Shown in pieces: positions 34,655 to 47,200 of a stretch of 64,000 nucleotides of DNA. Every line of letters begins with the position of its first letter. Within the stretch, counting starts at the first letter, position 1. A model generated the notes under the pieces. It was not told the DNA's origin and searched no databases. It was given only the letters and a program-made list of their open reading frames with translations. Source of the DNA: Patiria pectinifera (Eukaryota > Echinodermata > Asteroidea > Valvatida > Asterinidae); NCBI GenBank assembly GCA_029964075.1, contig CM057135.1, positions 19,370,863 to 19,434,862 on the forward strand. The letters are read 5' to 3'. The position numbers and the translations under genes are program-made.

Positions 34655-35709
34655 TTGGGGTGTAAACTGTTACTTTTGTTTTTGCATTGTGTAAAAGTTT
34701 GGACTCAAGTCAAGTGTTAACAGTTGTTTATTATGCGGTTTCGTCCTAATATCCTGCCTACATCATTGACAGACAGTAGGCCTAAATTTTTAGGATAATG
34801 TGTTGTCTATCGTTTAGAGTTTAAAAATTTTATCAGTATTCTTTGTTACTAAAATGTATGCTACATCTAAACATCATCTCAACTTCAATCAGAGGAACTT
34901 AAAGCGCCCAGAAAACATGATTCCACAGACACACATAAAGACATTTGGCATTAGGGAAAATATAGTTGTCTACTAAAAAATATGCTTCCTAGCTGCGCTA
35001 CTGACAGCAGGAGCTTGAAGAGTTTCACTTATTTTGTATGAAGATTGATAGTTGTTATTGTCTTTTCTCATGGCTAATTGGCCATTTGTGTTTGCTATCG
35101 TTTACAGGAATAAAGTGCCACTAAATATCTGTGTTGGCTATAGCAAAAAAAGAAGCTTGTTTACATGAATAATAATTTCTCAAAGAAGTGATTGTTCAGG
35201 TACCTGTATGATCTTCACTATTGTAATTTCTTGCATGCTGGAATCCAAGCTACCCATTAACCAGCCATGGACTTGTCAAAGATCTTTAGGATAATAAACG
35301 TCCATCCCATATATATTTTACTGTGTGCAAATGTCATTTGAAAACTCTTGACCCTTGACCCACGCATGACTTTAACACCTACAGTTTGCACCAGGCCATT
35401 AACAAGCTAAACATGGCTTTGCTTTTTACCATTTTCACAGTGGCACAACTCTCCTCAGGGTGACTCAACTCTCCTTAAGGATATGCTCAACTCTCCTCAA
35501 CTTGCAGGAGACTTGTGCCACTTGACAACTTTTTTTTAATGAAATATTGATGCAATATGCAATCATCTGGAAAAGCATTACCCCTGACCATATAGTAACA
35601 TAATAGTTGTACTTCATTATGATTATAAACGTTTCCGCCCAACTCACAAATAAAGAGAAATATTGGCAAAAAATAGAAAAAATGGCTCAACTCTCCTGGA
35701 TCTCCCCTA

Positions 35710-37090
35710 ATCAGTGGCTGTCCTTGTAGCGGGGACGCTACGAACATTTTCGACCCCATGCGTGTGCTATCCCATGCGTGTGCTGCATTACAGACTTGAA
35801 TAACTAGTTGTCAGTTTGTGCATAGGCAGTGATACTTGCTACCAAAATTGGACGGAGCAGTCTGATTGGTTAAGAATCAAGAAAATATGAATATTCAACA
35901 GGCATCTCTAAGCCGATGAGTGTTGGCTTGCACGACGACAGACACAAGTTTACATACACACCTGATTATCGCAGCAGGTTAGTGTAGTCTTCACCAAACA
36001 TTCTCAATCGCTCACATCAAATTTCTTCGGATTTCCCAGTATCGCCCACAAGGTTAAAATGGAGGTGTTGGAAGCTAGCACCGAAAAGTATAGGGGTCAT
36101 TCTTCAGTAAGTGTCTACTTTCACGTTTCTGGAAAACCGATTTTGAAAACGTAATTTTTGCAGCTTAGAATATTTTTCATATAGATTAACATCTCTGGCA
36201 TGGTAAAATCATGTTTGGTGCAATCTTTACCAGAGATATATTTAATTTTTCTCTTCTTTATCCAGGTTAGTCATTGCATTTAGTCATATCCGTCACATTT
36301 TTTGGGACAAACAACCCTGGAAAATATAACTGAATTTAGTCTACAAATCCACGTTTATGTCCCAGTCTATAAAACTATAGAGTATCGTCCTCAAATAAAT
36401 TTAAATATTTTATTGTTTCAGTATAAAGTACCGATTTTAATCCTTCGTAACAGTTTACTGCCTCAAAAAGTGGTGATTTTTAGCAAAAACGGGGACTGTG
36501 ACATTATTTTTCACCAAATTCCTCCTCAACAACCTAAACTTCAGATGAATTAGCAGATGAACACTGTTCATTTATCAATTACAACTGATAATTTTATTCA
36601 CTCCTGTATTATTTCACACATTATGGACATACAATAGTCATGTGACGGATATGACTAGCCGTGACGGAGATGATCAAGTTTAGGAGTGTAATGTGACGGA
36701 GATGACTTCAGTGGTTGAAGTTATTAACCATAACTTGTTATGGTTGAGAACAAGATGTAATACTCAATATTAAATTGTCAAAACAAGTTTATATATTTCC
36801 ACAACTTATAATATGCCATTCGACCTTCTAGAATGCACAGATTTTGTATGTTTCAATGCTAAAGCTACGGTTAGTAAAAGTTTTCAATGCAACATTTTTC
36901 AACAGTATTCAATGCAACAATTTGAATTTCTAACAGTATTCAGTCATCATTGTGTTGATTCAATGCAACACTTTTCAACGGTATTCAATGCAACAATTTT
37001 CAACAGTTTTCAACACAACAATTTTCAAAACAATTCAACTCTATTACAAGCTAATCACCAGCACATTTCTTCGTTGTATTAAGTGTGAGA
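35710..37090. other. Spacer with possible first exon and GTGACGGA-type repeats
   Basis: An ATG at 36,060 (context AAAATGG) opens 16 codons, MEVLEASTEKYRGHSS, before a CAGTAAGTG donor at about 36,107; I found no partner exon. TCATATCCGTCACAT (36,283) and its inverse ATGTGACGGATATGAC (36,640), with further GTGACGGAGATGA copies to 36,706, suggest another degraded transposon with subterminal repeats. At 36,850-37,030 TTCAATGCAACAATTTTCAA recurs as a simple repeat. Confidence 0.4.
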
Positions 37091-37227
37091 ACTAGACCAT
37101 TACTTTAAAAAAATGGTCTCTTGGTGAGGTCTGGCTCGCATTTAAGGCATGTTTTGGGACTCGCCCGTTTAATAATGCGAGCCAGACCTTAGTTCAAAGA
37201 GACCATTATATCTGGTAATGCTCTAGT
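37091..37227. repeat. Hairpin MITE, about 137 bp
   Basis: ACTAGACCATTAC, AATGGTCTCTT and GAGGTCTGGCTCGCATT on the left pair with AATGCGAGCCAGACCT, AAGAGACCATT and GGTAATGCTCTAGTT on the right. Only about 30 bp in the middle are unpaired. No target duplication was identified. Confidence 0.8.
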
Positions 37228-37447
37228 TTGAACCGTATACATGTATAAATCTTTCATACAGGTGGAAAACCAATTATTGTATTGGTGTAAAACGTAATAC
37301 ATGTATTTCCTAATGTTACCGGAAATAAAGTAAGGAGTACAATTTCATGAAACAAATCACTGGAAAAAATCAGGATGGTAGTCACATACATGTGTTTGCA
37401 CACGTTTTTGTTTTCAGCCTCGTTTTTCTGTTCTTAGCAAATTTCGC

Positions 37448-38105
37448 ACTATTCATATTTGAGTCATTTGTTTCTACATTTACATGTATTGGATATAATG
37501 GCAAGAAAACATTTTTTTCTTAAATGGCCCAAGAAGAAATGCTCCCAGTAGGCCACACACATTTTGTTTTTCAGAGGAATTGCACTGCATCTTGTTTCTA
37601 AACAAAACCCGCATGGATGTGTGTTTCAAGAAGCTACATTTTTGCACACTTTGTTTTTAAATTAGGAACAATCCATATTTAGTTTGATTCATTTGTTTCT
37701 ACTTTTACATGTATTGGATATAATGGCAAGTAAAATTTTTTTTCTTAAATGGCCCAAGAAGACATGCTCCCAGTAGGCCACACACATTTTGTTTTTCAGA
37801 GGAATTGCACTGCATCTTGTTTCTAAACAAAACCCGCATGGATGTGTGTTTCAAGAAGCTACATTTTTGCACACTTTGTTTTTAAATTAGGAACAATCCA
37901 TATTTAGTTTGATTCATTTGTTTCTACTTTTACATGTATTGGATATAATGGCAAGTAAACATTTTTTTCTTAAATGGCCCAAGAAGACATGCTCCCAGTA
38001 GGCCACACACATTTTGTTTTTCAGAGGAATTGCACTGCATCTTGTTTAAAAAAAAACCTGCATGGATGTGTGTTTCAAGAAGCTACATTTCTACAATGCA
38101 TACAG
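37448..38105. repeat. Tandem repeat, 225-bp unit, nearly three copies
   Basis: ATGCTCCCAGTAGGCCACAC occurs at 37,541, 37,766 and 37,991, exactly 225 bp apart, with TGTTTCTACATTTACATGTA and GAATTGCACTGCATCTTG also kept in order. The copies are highly alike, so the duplication is recent. No coding sequence is seen. Confidence 0.9.
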
Positions 38106-39070
38106 TCGAACACTGACAAGAAGAGCACTGTTACTACAACATCCCGCTTTTAAAAAGGAAAAGATTAGGTCCCAAGTTTTCATTTTTCTTTGTTTTCAAT
38201 ACTGTTAATACAAGGTATAGTATAGCAACACTGTTAAAAAAAAACCTGTTAAGTCACAGTAGTTTCTATTGTCAATTGGCATTACAGGAGTTACTGTTTT
38301 TGCACAGTGCATTCTACTGTTGTTTTTTCATCTGTATATTAACAGCAGATTCTACTGTATTTGGTTCTGTACACCTACAGGGATTCAACTGTTTTGCCAC
38401 AATGATTAAGCAAGTTTTTCTGTTACAGTTTTGTCCCATAACAACTCCTCTGTTGAAGTACAGCTCTCTGTAGCCGAACGAAACAATATTTCTGTTTGGT
38501 AACAGTGGTTATTTGTTTACGGACATGCAAGTGTAGATTAACAACACTTCCTTCAGGGTTCCAACCGACCGTTCGCGACCCCCACCCTCACGCCCACCCC
38601 CACCCCACCCCCTTTTAGTATGCGACACAAGAATTTTGTTCAACAGCAACACATTTGAAATTTATTCTCAACTCTTCCTAAATCACACAAGGTAAAACAC
38701 TAAATTAGGGAACTGGAATTTAAGTTACAATGTATAGGTAAAAACATTTTGAAAATGCAGCCTGCAGTGGGGCCTAATAATAGTCTTAAATTAGCAAGTT
38801 TAAGTTGATAGGTCATAATAATCGCTTAAATCAATGTATTACTTTAGAGCTGTATTCGATAAGCACACATGGTCATGCTAGTAATTTTTACAATATTAAA
38901 ATGATTCATAGCAATTATAAAATAATCTCGAGTGTATTTTTAAAGAACACAGCCCTTTTCATGTTTAATTAGTAGGTCTACACATATAAATAAAAAAAAA
39001 CCTGCATCTCCAAATTCTATGCAGTATTACAGTTTTAAGTAAACCCAGTATTTCTTTCGAACAAATAATT
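38106..39070. other. Spacer with C-rich tract
   Basis: The stretch 38,576-38,615 is a C-rich simple repeat (CCCCCACCC units). Around 38,230-38,520 CTGTTA/TAACAG motifs recur, but I cannot define an element. No gene is seen. Confidence 0.35.
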
Positions 39071-39074
39071 ATGC

Positions 39075-41231
39075 AGTTGTCAAAAGTAATCACAAAAATG
39101 CATCTTGAGCTCATGAACAAGCATTAGCCTGAATAAAATGTGACTGAAAAAAAAGACCATGAATTCGAACGAGTACACTGTTAATAAAGGCAGTTACAGG
39201 CGACATTTTTTACACATTCCATATCGCCTCACAGTCTTTTAACCTTGTAGGAGCAGAGACACACAGGCTTCAAGTTTGGTCAACCTCCGCCCAGGTTCTT
39301 CTACAAAACTACTTGATGTCTTGACAGCAGTGTTCCTGAAAAACTTAAACTAAGCCCTTAAGGTTTTGTGGGTATACTTTCGTCAAACCCAGTGATTTTA
39401 AGAAGTAATTTTCTCTCAAGTTTCTGAATGAAATTTCTCCGTTGTCTACAACCATTCCTGAAAGACCTTAACTAAAAAAGTCACCTTACTTTTGATTTTA
39501 AGAAGTTATTTTCCCTTAAGTGTTGGAATGAAATTTCTCCCTTTTTTCAACCAATCCTGACAACAAACTAAAAACGAAAGACCTCGATTAAACAGTCACC
39601 TCACAATTGACAACTGCATACTTCTTCTTAAATTCAATGGTTTTGCCTAAAACTGTACATGCAAATTCTTAAGGGATTACTTTACAAATTTTAAGGAACA
39701 CTTTTGTCAAGGCATCCAGTGGTTTGTATTTGGTTGTTCCTTAAATATTCCAATCAAACATCAACACAGTGATACTCAAAATGCATCTCGAGCTCATGAA
39801 CAAGAATAAGACTGAGAAGAGTGTCACTAAAAAAAGACCATGAAATTGAACGAGTAAACTACACTGTTAATTGGGGCAGTTAAAGGCCATTATTTTTTTT
39901 TACACATTCCATGTCGCTTCAGTCTTTTAACCTTGTAGGAGCAGAGACACACAGGCTTCAAGTTTGGTCAACCTCCGTCCCAGGTTCTTCTACAAAACCA
40001 CTGGATGTCTTGACAGCAGTGTTCCTGAAAAACTTAAACTAAGCCCTTAAGGATTTGTGGGTATACTTTTGGCAAACCCAGTGATTTTAAGAAGTAATTT
40101 TTCTCTCAAGTTTCTGAATGAAATTTCTCCTTTGTTTTCAACCATTCCTGAAAGACCTTGACAAGAAAGTCACCTTACTTTTGATTTTAAGAAGTTCTTT
40201 TCTTTTAAGTGTCGGAATGAAATTTTTCCCTATTTTCATTTAATCTGACAACTAACTAAGGAAGAAAGACCTTGACTAAACAGTTATCTTACTTTAAGAT
40301 GTAATTTTCTGTCAGGTTTCTGAATGAAATTTGTCCTTTTTTCAACCTATCCTGTCAACAAACTAAAACAAGACATCCAGTGGTTGTGTATTTGGTTGTT
40401 CCTTAAATATTCAAATTACACATCAACACAGTGATACTCAAATGCATCTTGAGCTCATGAACAAGCATTAGACTGAGAAAAGTGTCACTGAAAAAAAGAC
40501 CATAAATTTGAACGAGTAAATTACATTGTTAATTGAGGCAGTTCAAGCCGAATTTTTTTTACACATTCCATATCGCCTCACAGTCTTTTAACCTGGTAGG
40601 AGCAGAGACACACAGGCTTCAAGTTTGGTCAACCTCCGCCCAGGTTCTTCAAAACTACTGGATGTCTTGACAGCAGTGTTCCTGAAAAACTTAAACGAAG
40701 CCCTTAAGGATTTGTGGGTATACTTTTGTCAAACCCAGTGATATTAAGAAGTATTTTTCTCTCAAGTTTCCGAATGAAATTTCTCCCTTGTTTTCAACCA
40801 TTCCTGAAAGACCTCGACTAAAAAGTCACCTTACTTTTGATTTTAAGAAGTTATTTTAAATTCCCTTAAGTGTCTGAATGAAATTTCTCCCTTTTTTTCA
40901 ACCAATCCTGACAACAAACTAAAAACGAAAGACCTCGACTTAACAGTCACTTACATTTGACAACTGCATACTTCTTCTTAAATGCAATGGCTTCGCCTAA
41001 AACTGTACCTGCAAATTCTTAAGGGATTACTTTACATATTTTAAGGAACACTGTTGTCAAGACATCCAGTGGTTTTGTATTTGGTTGTTCATTAAATATT
41101 CCAATCAAACATCAACACAGTGATACTCAAAATGCATCTCGAGCTCATGAACAAGAATTCGACTGAGAAGAGTTCCACTGAAAAAAGACCATGAAATTGA
41201 ATGAGTACTGTTAATTACGGGGGTTACTGTC
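39075..41231. repeat. Tandem array, about 640-690-bp unit, three copies abutting a last exon
   Basis: GAGCAGAGACACACAGGC follows CAGTCTTTTAACC near 39,233, 39,921 and 40,582, and a degraded fourth position at 41,232 coincides with the last exon of the minus-strand SAMD3-like gene (shared CAAACTTGAAG and CTCTGCTCC). ATGCATCT(T/C)GAGCTCATGAAC also recurs at 39,100, 39,782, 40,442 and 41,130. The array therefore seems to be repeated copies of the gene's 3' end in its downstream flank. Confidence 0.8.
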
Positions 41232-44200
41232 TCAGACTTTCCATTTTTCTTCGACGTCCCATAACCTGGAGCAGAGGCGCACTACCTTCAAGTTTGGTCC
41301 ACCCTGGACGTTCTTTTCCCGCTTGGATCCTCTGTCGGGTCTGGTCTGGAATAAGAGCCTGTACAACAACAAAGAAAACAAATCATTTCAATTTAAACTT
41401 TACAATTAATGGTGCAAACACACAAAAAATCTGACTTATACGTCATAAAAATCCAAGATGCTAGTTCACACAATAAAAATTCAAAGTGTGTGAACTCCGT
41501 ATACTTAAATTCACAATCCACATAGGGCCTATAAATTTGTCATAAATTTGCAAAGTATTGAAATTGGAAGAATTAACTGGCATAGAATACTTGTCATGTG
41601 TCAATCCACTTATTGTTTGTGAGTGGAGACTTTAGATTCTCTGAATATTTATAATACTCAAGTTTTAAAGTTATCAGTGGTGTAGCCAGGATTGTTTTCC
41701 GTTGGGAGGGGGGGGGGGGGGTTGCGCTCCCCCAGGATTGAAACCCCCTTGGCTAAACTACTGCATAAAGAACTGATCCAAACCATGTACATACACACCG
41801 TACTGGTACGAAGCCTTAACAGCAACTTCCCGCAGCCATAATACGCAAATAGGCTGGGGAAGACCTGAATGCCTTGGAACACCAGGTTGAGTTAGATTAC
41901 ATTTGTCTTTATAAATTTATTGCTGGATTCCCAGTGAATGCCTCATGTGCAAAAGCAGATGAGATTATTCATATTGAGTACTTGATTGTACTAGACACCC
42001 ATATTTTACATTAATGTAAGAGCTGAATATTGGAGCCCGAAGACCAAGTATAACTGGACATAAATCCAACAACAAAATATAGAAAATGCAGGCAAACATG
42101 AGTTTCTTCCGCGGTGTTCGTTCTTCCCAAGCTGATTTGTATATGCTGATATTGTAGCCCTATGAGATCACTGTTCACTATTTATGCGTACAGACTATGG
42201 CTGCATTCATGTAGTAATGATAATCGCGGCTATATATCGCGGCCAGATACCGTCACACTACGAAAGCCTTAAACAAGACGACAAAATTACTGAACTGGGA
42301 CACCTTGTTCATAACCTATACACTTTAGGCCATAACCTGTACACTTTGGGCATACCTTGCACAGTGCACCCTTGTGGATTAGTAACAGGCAAGAAGTACT
42401 TCACCTTTGCAAAAATTCCAGAGTAGTGGCAGCTTCTACTGGGTACTGGAGGTTGAAGACATAAAAGGTAACAAACCAGAGCTCTATTCCCTTGATGGTG
42501 TGAATCAATGCGTTCCCCTCCACACAGACGGAAAACTTGCTGCTTAGGAATGGGTTGTTACCTGACACAGATACAAAATTATTTAAGGGGCAAAAAGCAA
42601 CAACTTAAAGTGAAGAGTAAATTGATGTTATTTAACTTGTAACTTAAACATTCATTAAATAAGAAATTATATTTCTACAGGTTTTCCTCCCATGGGGACA
42701 ATTGACCATTAAAGTGATCCCTAATACATTGCATTTGGATGTGTAAAAAAATATTACTGATCAATGAAAGGGTTGTAGTTTTTAAGCAATTAAGCAAAAT
42801 TCAAAATGACATTTCTGCTTCTTGCCTTTTATCTTTCTTTCTTGTTCTTTTTCTTTGTTTTTTCATGTTATTAGCAACAGAGTTATGCCATTAATTATAG
42901 AAAATGCAACACACAAGCATAGTCAGAATATGATTTAAAAGAATGTATTATAAGGCTATGATGAAGTTGATAGGTCCAAATAAAACACCCCATTAAAAGT
43001 TACTGCAATAAACAAGTTTTTACCTGCATATACCAGCACTGGTGTATGGACATCCATGGCTTGGTAGTCTTCAGTTGTTGCCGTTTCCTGTATAAAATGA
43101 ACAATTATACATGTACTTACAACAATGTTTCTAAAGATTATTACCAACAATATTTGTAGTCAAGATCTGAAAGCTCGAGACCGAGACCTCAGGACCGAGA
43201 TCAAGACCTCAGGATCTAAAGCCCAGACCAAGACCGAGATCTTATAGGCAAGACCGAGACTGAGACCTGAGACTAATTAGCTTATGTGAGAAATATGTAT
43301 TCATTACAAAACCATGTTGTTTTGATTTTTTTCCAAATGCTGAGTGAATTATGTTGTCACAGTGTTTCACTTTAAATTAAAATTGAAGACTGTTGAATAC
43401 TAGCACACATTACTTTGTTTTCTTGGCCGGTCAGTTTTGATTGTTTCTGGACGACTTGAACATTATTAGCTTAACACAGGTACCAGAAGCTCAGTCCTCG
43501 ATCGAACGTCTTCAGTTGAACCTTTTTTATACTATTTCAAGCAAGGTTGAACGGTTTATGTAGTTTTTGACATATTCAACAAATCAACTTGGAAGTAACT
43601 TGACCAAGAAATCAAAATCTAAAATTCCCGAGTCATTACACTGTAAAAACTGCAAAACATCTAATGAAATGTTTCTTCACATTTTCCCTCTTGTGTGTTT
43701 TAAGTTCCACCTTACAATAAAATTGGGATGAGTATACACATGTACATGTACTGGTACGTCTAGAAGGATTTTATAAAGGTTTACAGAAAACACCTGCATT
43801 TTTATCAAAGCTGATTTTCGTTAAGTTTTATTAACATGGAAACTATAATTTAAGAGTGTTTAATCAAATTACTCGGAAGTAGTTGTAGGGCAATTCAACA
43901 GTAAAAAAATAAAATAAAATTGGTGTCGGAAATGTGTGCCCGACCGCTAGCTCTTATTAAAGAGAACAATATCCTCTTTCATGAGGCAGAACGCAAGTCA
44001 CTAGTCATAGCGACTCGGACTTACTTTGCCTTATGAACTGAGGTGCCTTGTAAAAGCTAAACTTGTGCCAGCCCTCTCTGTGAGCTTACTCTTGCAAAAC
44101 CTGCAGGTCACAGAGCGCTTCAAAGCCAAGATTTGACCAACATTGTACATCAAACTGACAGTGCTACATCTACATGTCTTTGGGCCAAAATGCGGTCCTT

Positions 44201-47200
44201 TGGAGCCGGTCGTTTGTTCTGTTTCAGTGCAGAGAGGAAGCCATGAGGCCAACGATCCTTATTCATCATGAAAGAGTTAGATGTTTTCCTCTTCCGTCCT
44301 GTAATACCAGTAGGTTGACCTGAATGTATAAATCAAAAAAGGTTGGGTGGATGGATTATTTTCTTTCATCTCTCATAAAATCTCTACCATCAGCATATCA
44401 CTGCTGTAATTGGATGAATGTTTTTCTGACACATTTTGATTGCCAGCTGCAAAATTTACCCTGCAACTTCCCAATAATCTTGACTGGCTTGTAAAAGAAT
44501 TGGTTATAAGTACATGTACCGGTTATTGATTTCTCATAATACAATTCTGACGTTCCAGGATTGCAGGCGTTTAGAAATCAGTTAATTTTGGAAAAGAGGC
44601 CCCCGAAATACAGTTCTGCTTCCCATTCCATGCCTTTCAAAAATATAGTCTGTAGGTCAAACATTATAAAGGTTAAAATGTAAAGCTGCCAACTATTTTT
44701 GTGCTGATTGCATGAGGTATTCAATTATATGGAACAAAAATAATGGAACATTCAGATTGTGCGCACCACTACGCTCACTGCTAATCATGAGGTTGAATTG
44801 ATCGGGTCGGGGTGATGTAAGTCAAATTAGGTTTTGCCCTTCAATGACGTTTAAACACTGTATACTGAGTGTTACCTCCCGAGTGAAAGTTGCAAAAAAT
44901 CACTCGGGTGGGACTCGAACCCACGACCTCCTGCTTTAAGTGCAGATGTCTTACTACTCGACCACCAAGCTAACAGGGGTCGGTTGGCTGGTTCGAATCA
45001 CATGTACATATCAGTGGGCTTTTTGACGTAGGCTTTTTGAGAGTCTTTTCTTGAAGACAGAAAAGACAACAGGATCTATTTTTTTATTGTATTTTTCAAA
45101 TTACTGATGATATTTTTTTTTTGCTGATAAAAACTTCAGGGTCGGGCCAAAAATGAAAGGGTGCGTAAACCGGAAGCTGAACTATTTTTTGTTTGGCCTT
45201 ACTCACAAAGTGCGACCCCAAAATAGGGGTGGGGGTATAAACAGATAAATGTGTGAGATACTCTCAAATACCCGCATGGTGAAAAAAGATGTCATACGTT
45301 AATGTTATGGTGCTCTGACAACAGGGCATGCTTTAACCTTCTTTCAACATAAGCACTCTTTCAAACAAACGGATTGAATACAAACAATCAGTGCTATCGT
45401 CCAGAGAGTTGCCAGATGTGTTACCCCCAACACTCTTCAGAAGGTAGTCGATGTCTGGAGCATCTTCAGCATCTTCTGCATCCATGTCCTCTATGTCTAA
45501 ACAAATATAAAGTATCAAAAATAAGTTCAAATAGAATAATCTTAGAAGACATAGCGCAGGCCAAAAGTATAAAGAGTGTCTCTAAATAGAGTTATCTTCA
45601 AGTAAACTTGAATCCTCGATCCTCATTGGTCGATCCGTGGCAACAGTGTAATATGAGGCTGTATTGCAAGGTCCATATTGCACCCTGCATATATTGAACT
45701 ATTCCAAGATGCGAGTGACATTCCAGCTGCACGCGCTAAACCGCTAAAAGGTCCGTGTAAAGCGATGGTCTAATGTTACTTCGCGTCAAGTTTGCTTGAA
45801 GATAAATTTGTTATCACGCTCGCGGAACACGGAAAATGTAGTGCATCTGTGTTTCACATACCACTCGGCCTTCGGCCTCACACAGACGCACTACTTTATT
45901 CCGTGTTAAAACTGCTTTCAACAATTTTCTGAGAGATTGTCTTTTGTAAGAAAGCCAATTTCTTTTTTTAACAACCACTATATTTTGAAATTATTAGTAT
46001 GGGTATTCCTTCTTTTATTGCATTGTGCCAGGCAGAAGGGCATGAGCGTATTCGCCCTTATGAAATGGCAAGTAATTACCAAAATGTTCCTAGCAAAAGG
46101 GCATGTACAGAAAACTGCCTTGATTTTAATGAAACTTACACGTTTTCTTCAGAAATTAATACAATTTGTTCCCAATCTTATGATTCAGACGTGTGATCAT
46201 TCGAAAATCGCACTCCTTTTTTTGCATTCATAATCTGCGTGGGGTAACATAAATTAAACCTTTTAATGCAATTTTCTTGAAAACGATTTTTGCATCAAAA
46301 CGCTTCTTCTGATTTATCAACAAGGTAACCACCTCATAAATAAGCCAACAATAATAAAAAAAAACTGTACCTGAAGGAGGAACGATGTAGATGATATCAC
46401 CACTGATCATGGTAAAGGCCAAATCATCGTCGGGGATGTCGGTTCCATCCCCTAACTGTAGGGTGCAACCGGGTGGGAAGTTGAGCTTGAGAGTAGCTGT
46501 TTAAAGTGGGAGAAACATTTTTAAAACATTGTCGATCTAGTCTTCTTATAATTGGTTTCATGTGCAATATATGGTATGTTCCTATTTTAGTTGATGAAAT
46601 GATGAATTGCATTTTTATATAAAGGTCACCTCAGTCCAATAGTTTTTCCACCCATTTTGGAACGTGAAGTGGGAAGGTTGGAACACTTGCAATTTTACGG
46701 TTTTTTTTAATGCGTGCATTTCAACACTCATGGTAACAGTTTATGAGCTGTTTCGGTGACCCACCAAAACAGCTCTTGTTTTCGTTAATCATTTTTTTTT
46801 AGCTGTTTCGGTGTACACACCGAAACAGCTCTTGTTTTCGTTAAGATTTTTTTTTTCCCCCTCCTTTTTCAGACTTTTTCTCCATAGGTTTAACCCACGT
46901 TTCTTCTGGCAGTCCACTTTGCCACTTTTATAAATCCGATTGATTTCAGACTTGGTACACACTTAGACCACCATCCACAGATGGTCCTAGAAGAAATTTG
47001 TGATCGTGACGTCATCAGGTGTCAGGTTACGTCACATTAAAGATGCATTTTTAGCTGTTTCGGTTACACACCGAAACAGCTCTTGTTTTCGTTAAGATTT
47101 TTTTTTTCTTTTTAGCTGTTTCGGTGACACACCGAAACAGCTCTTGTTTTCGTTAAGATTTTTTTTTTCTTTTTTTTTTTAGCTGTTTCGGTGACACACC

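Larger units (their letters stand above)
31606..35707 (+). mobile_element. Complete pogo/Tigger-like DNA transposon, 4.1 kb
   Basis: Terminal inverted repeats of about 25 bp start GGGGAGATCCAGGAGAGTTG and are flanked by TA on both sides (31,604-31,605 and 35,708-35,709), the target site of the Tc1/mariner/pogo superfamily. Subterminal GGAGAGTTGAGCCA motifs occur at 31,617, 31,634 and 31,977 and inverted at 32,015 and 32,038, with more diverged ones at 35,445-35,505; they are likely transposase-binding sites. One intact transposase gene fills the centre. With perfect-looking ends and an open ORF this may be a recently active copy. Confidence 0.9.

Noticed and set aside
42184..42426. 80-codon plus-strand frame with NLYTLGHNLYTLG repeat
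   Set aside because: It overlaps a minus-strand SAMD3-like exon and a short direct repeat; no support of its own.
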